DNA of 7,813 bases, taken from assembly GCA_964527995.1 (NCBI GenBank), contig CAZGRP010000114.1, positions 1 to 7,813 on the forward strand. The letters run 5' to 3'. Source of the stretch: CAZGRP01 sp964527995 (GTDB taxonomy: Bacteria > Zhuqueibacterota > Zhuqueibacteria > Oceanimicrobiales > CAZGRP01). Below the pieces are notes generated by a model. It made no database searches. It saw nothing but the letters and a program-made list of their open reading frames with translations, and had not been told where the DNA came from. Below are positions 6,449-7,813 of the stretch, one piece after another (the first letter of the stretch is position 1; every line of letters starts with the position of its first letter). The translations under genes were made by a program, and so were the position numbers.

Positions 6449-7813
6449 ATGAAATCTTCTGTTGCGGCAGGCGTGCTCCTGCCGGTCCTTCTCCTTTCGC
6501 TCGGCTGTGGCAAGCGTGATCCCTGGGTGGCGCGTGTCGGCAACGAGCGCATTCGAAAGAGCGAACTGGTGAGCCGTTTCGTACGCGGAAAGCCGGCCAA
6601 CATCCTGGAACGAGTCAACCGCGACAAAATGCTGGCAGAATTGCAGCGGCTGGTCGACGAGCGCCTGGAACTGTTGGAGGCCTACCGTCAGAGGCTGGAT
6701 CGCGACCCCGCGGTGGTGGCTCGCCTCAGAAACGAGGAGGCGAAACGCCTGTACGAAGCCGTGATCGATCAGCAGGTTGTGGAAAAAGCCATCCCGAAAT
6801 CCGAACGACGTGCATTCTACCAGCACCTGGGCGTCCAGGTTCGTGCAAGGCATCTCTTTCTGGCGCTCAAGCCGAACCCTTCCGAGGAAGAACTGAAGGC
6901 GGTCCGCCAGAGAGCCGAGGCCCTTCGCGACTCGCTGCGGCGGGGCGCCGATTTTGCACAGCTCGTCAGGCGATACTCGGATGACAAGGAGACGGTGGCC
7001 GACGGCGGTGACCTCGGCTGGTTCGACTGGAGTCCGAATCCGGTGCAGACGGCGGCCTTCGCACTCAAACCGGGGGAGATCTCAGAGCCGGTGCGCAGCC
7101 GATTCGGGTATCACCTCATCCAGGTCGAAGAGAGACGAGCGGTCAAAGTGCCTCCGTTCGAGAGGATGGATGGCCAGATCAAGTCGATGCTGCGCCGCAT
7201 CAAGGAAAAGAAGGTGACCTCGGTGGGCGAAGCCTACATCGCTGGGCTGCTGCAACGCTATCATTTCCGCTACGACCGCGACAACATCGAACGCATCGCC
7301 GCCCGCCTGGCACCGGCCGACTCGGCACGCAAGCACAGAAAGTCGATCCCCATCGATTCGTTGCTGACCCCGGAAGACAGGCGTCTTGTCCTGGCCCGGT
7401 ACGATGGTGCTGCCGTTCGCGCCGCCGACCTGGCCCGTTATCCGAACTATCCCGCCAGTGTCAGGAAGATCCGCGACTGGATCGCCCGCAGGGTCCGCCA
7501 GGAACTGGTTGTGCGGGAAGGCCGCCGGCTTGGGCTGGACAAAACCCGGGTGTTCCAGCAGCGTCTGGCAGCCTTCCGCGACGAGCTCTTGCGCAAGGCG
7601 ATCGAGGACCGCGAAGTCAACCGCCAGGTGGCGGGGCTGCCAAAGATCCGTCCCACCAAGAAAAACCTGGCCCTCATCAACACCGAAGCCCAGCGCATCC
7701 GGGCGCAGCGCAAGGAGCGCCTGCGAGCCTGGCTGGCTGAGCTGCGCCAGCGCTACCCGGTTGTCATCGACGAACGCAGGCTGAAGGAGGCGGTGGCGGA
7801 AGTGAAGGGGAGG
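6449..7813 (+). CDS. Parvulin-type peptidyl-prolyl isomerase lipoprotein (PpiC/SurA-like; 3' end beyond window)
   Basis: The frame is open for 455 codons to the window edge with no stop. It would catalyse proline cis-trans isomerisation and assist folding of exported proteins. Residues 1-20 are a lipoprotein signal (MKSS, hydrophobic core, LSLGC with the lipidated Cys at 20; Ser at -3 is slightly unusual). VARVGNERIRKSEL at about 27-40 and the charged helices 64-112 resemble the SurA/PpiC N-terminal chaperone segment. The parvulin (Rotamase) domain spans about 132-230: ARHLFL with H135, FAQLVRRYSDD, GGDLGWF at 186-192, LKPGEISEPVRSRFGYHLIQV with H222. Residues 241-285 are a helical tail. From about 313 the N-terminal pattern returns (LARYDGAAVRAADLARY, then helices 343-396 and 415-450) without a second isomerase domain. 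It is divergent from the lyase gene. The family call is firm; the specific orthologue (PpiC, PrsA or SurA-type) is not decided. Confidence 0.95.
   Translation, partial: MKSSVAAGVLLPVLLLSLGCGKRDPWVARVGNERIRKSELVSRFVRGKPANILERVNRDKMLAELQRLVDERLELLEAYRQRLDRDPAVVARLRNEEAKRLYEAVIDQQVVEKAIPKSERRAFYQHLGVQVRARHLFLALKPNPSEEELKAVRQRAEALRDSLRRGADFAQLVRRYSDDKETVADGGDLGWFDWSPNPVQTAAFALKPGEISEPVRSRFGYHLIQVEERRAVKVPPFERMDGQIKSMLRRIKEKKVTSVGEAYIAGLLQRYHFRYDRDNIERIAARLAPADSARKHRKSIPIDSLLTPEDRRLVLARYDGAAVRAADLARYPNYPASVRKIRDWIARRVRQELVVREGRRLGLDKTRVFQQRLAAFRDELLRKAIEDREVNRQVAGLPKIRPTKKNLALINTEAQRIRAQRKERLRAWLAELRQRYPVVIDERRLKEAVAEVKGR

Noticed and set aside
6386..6853. 155-codon minus-strand frame opposite the foldase gene
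   Set aside because: Antisense to the lipoprotein signal and chaperone helices of the foldase, with no supporting motif.

Overview
This is a GC-rich bacterial fragment with three long genes, all coding for exported proteins. The envelope character is clear: a lipoprotein parvulin foldase, a signal-peptide polysaccharide lyase of the heparinase II/III family, and a very large signal-peptide protein of tandem bacterial Ig/cadherin-like repeats. Together they suggest a Gram-negative, free-living polysaccharide degrader. One candidate promoter (TTG, 19 nt, TAGGTTTG) fits the Bacteroidota pattern, so a member of the Bacteroidota or a related phylum is possible. The other promoter is an ordinary sigma-70 type, so taxonomy stays open.

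Layout. On the minus strand, reading right to left, a heparinase II/III-type lyase (6087 to 3769) is followed after a 333-nt spacer by the first 1145 codons of a large multidomain surface or secreted protein (3435 to 1), which runs off the left edge. On the plus strand, a PpiC/SurA-like lipoprotein (6449 to 7813) runs off the right edge; 455 codons are visible. The 361-nt region between the two divergent genes holds a near-consensus sigma-70 promoter and strong Shine-Dalgarno for the lyase, a 17-bp inverted repeat just upstream of that promoter, and a weaker promoter candidate for the foldase. The two edge-crossing genes have no stop codon inside the window. Long open frames antisense to the minus-strand genes are codon-bias shadows.

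How the genes may work together (inference). The lyase would cleave a uronic-acid-containing or related polysaccharide outside the cytoplasm. The repeat protein could be an extracellular stalk, adhesin or carbohydrate-associated protein. The divergent foldase would assist folding of envelope or secreted proteins generally and need not be specific to this locus.

I did not find a clear novel defence, mobile or RNA-based system. The most interesting points are: the foldase seems to be an internal duplication whose second copy lacks the isomerase domain; the lyase has Asn-Arg where Asn-His is expected; the large protein has an unrecognised N-terminal domain of about 300 residues and a repeat array with signs of recent unit duplication; and the lyase promoter carries a possible operator.
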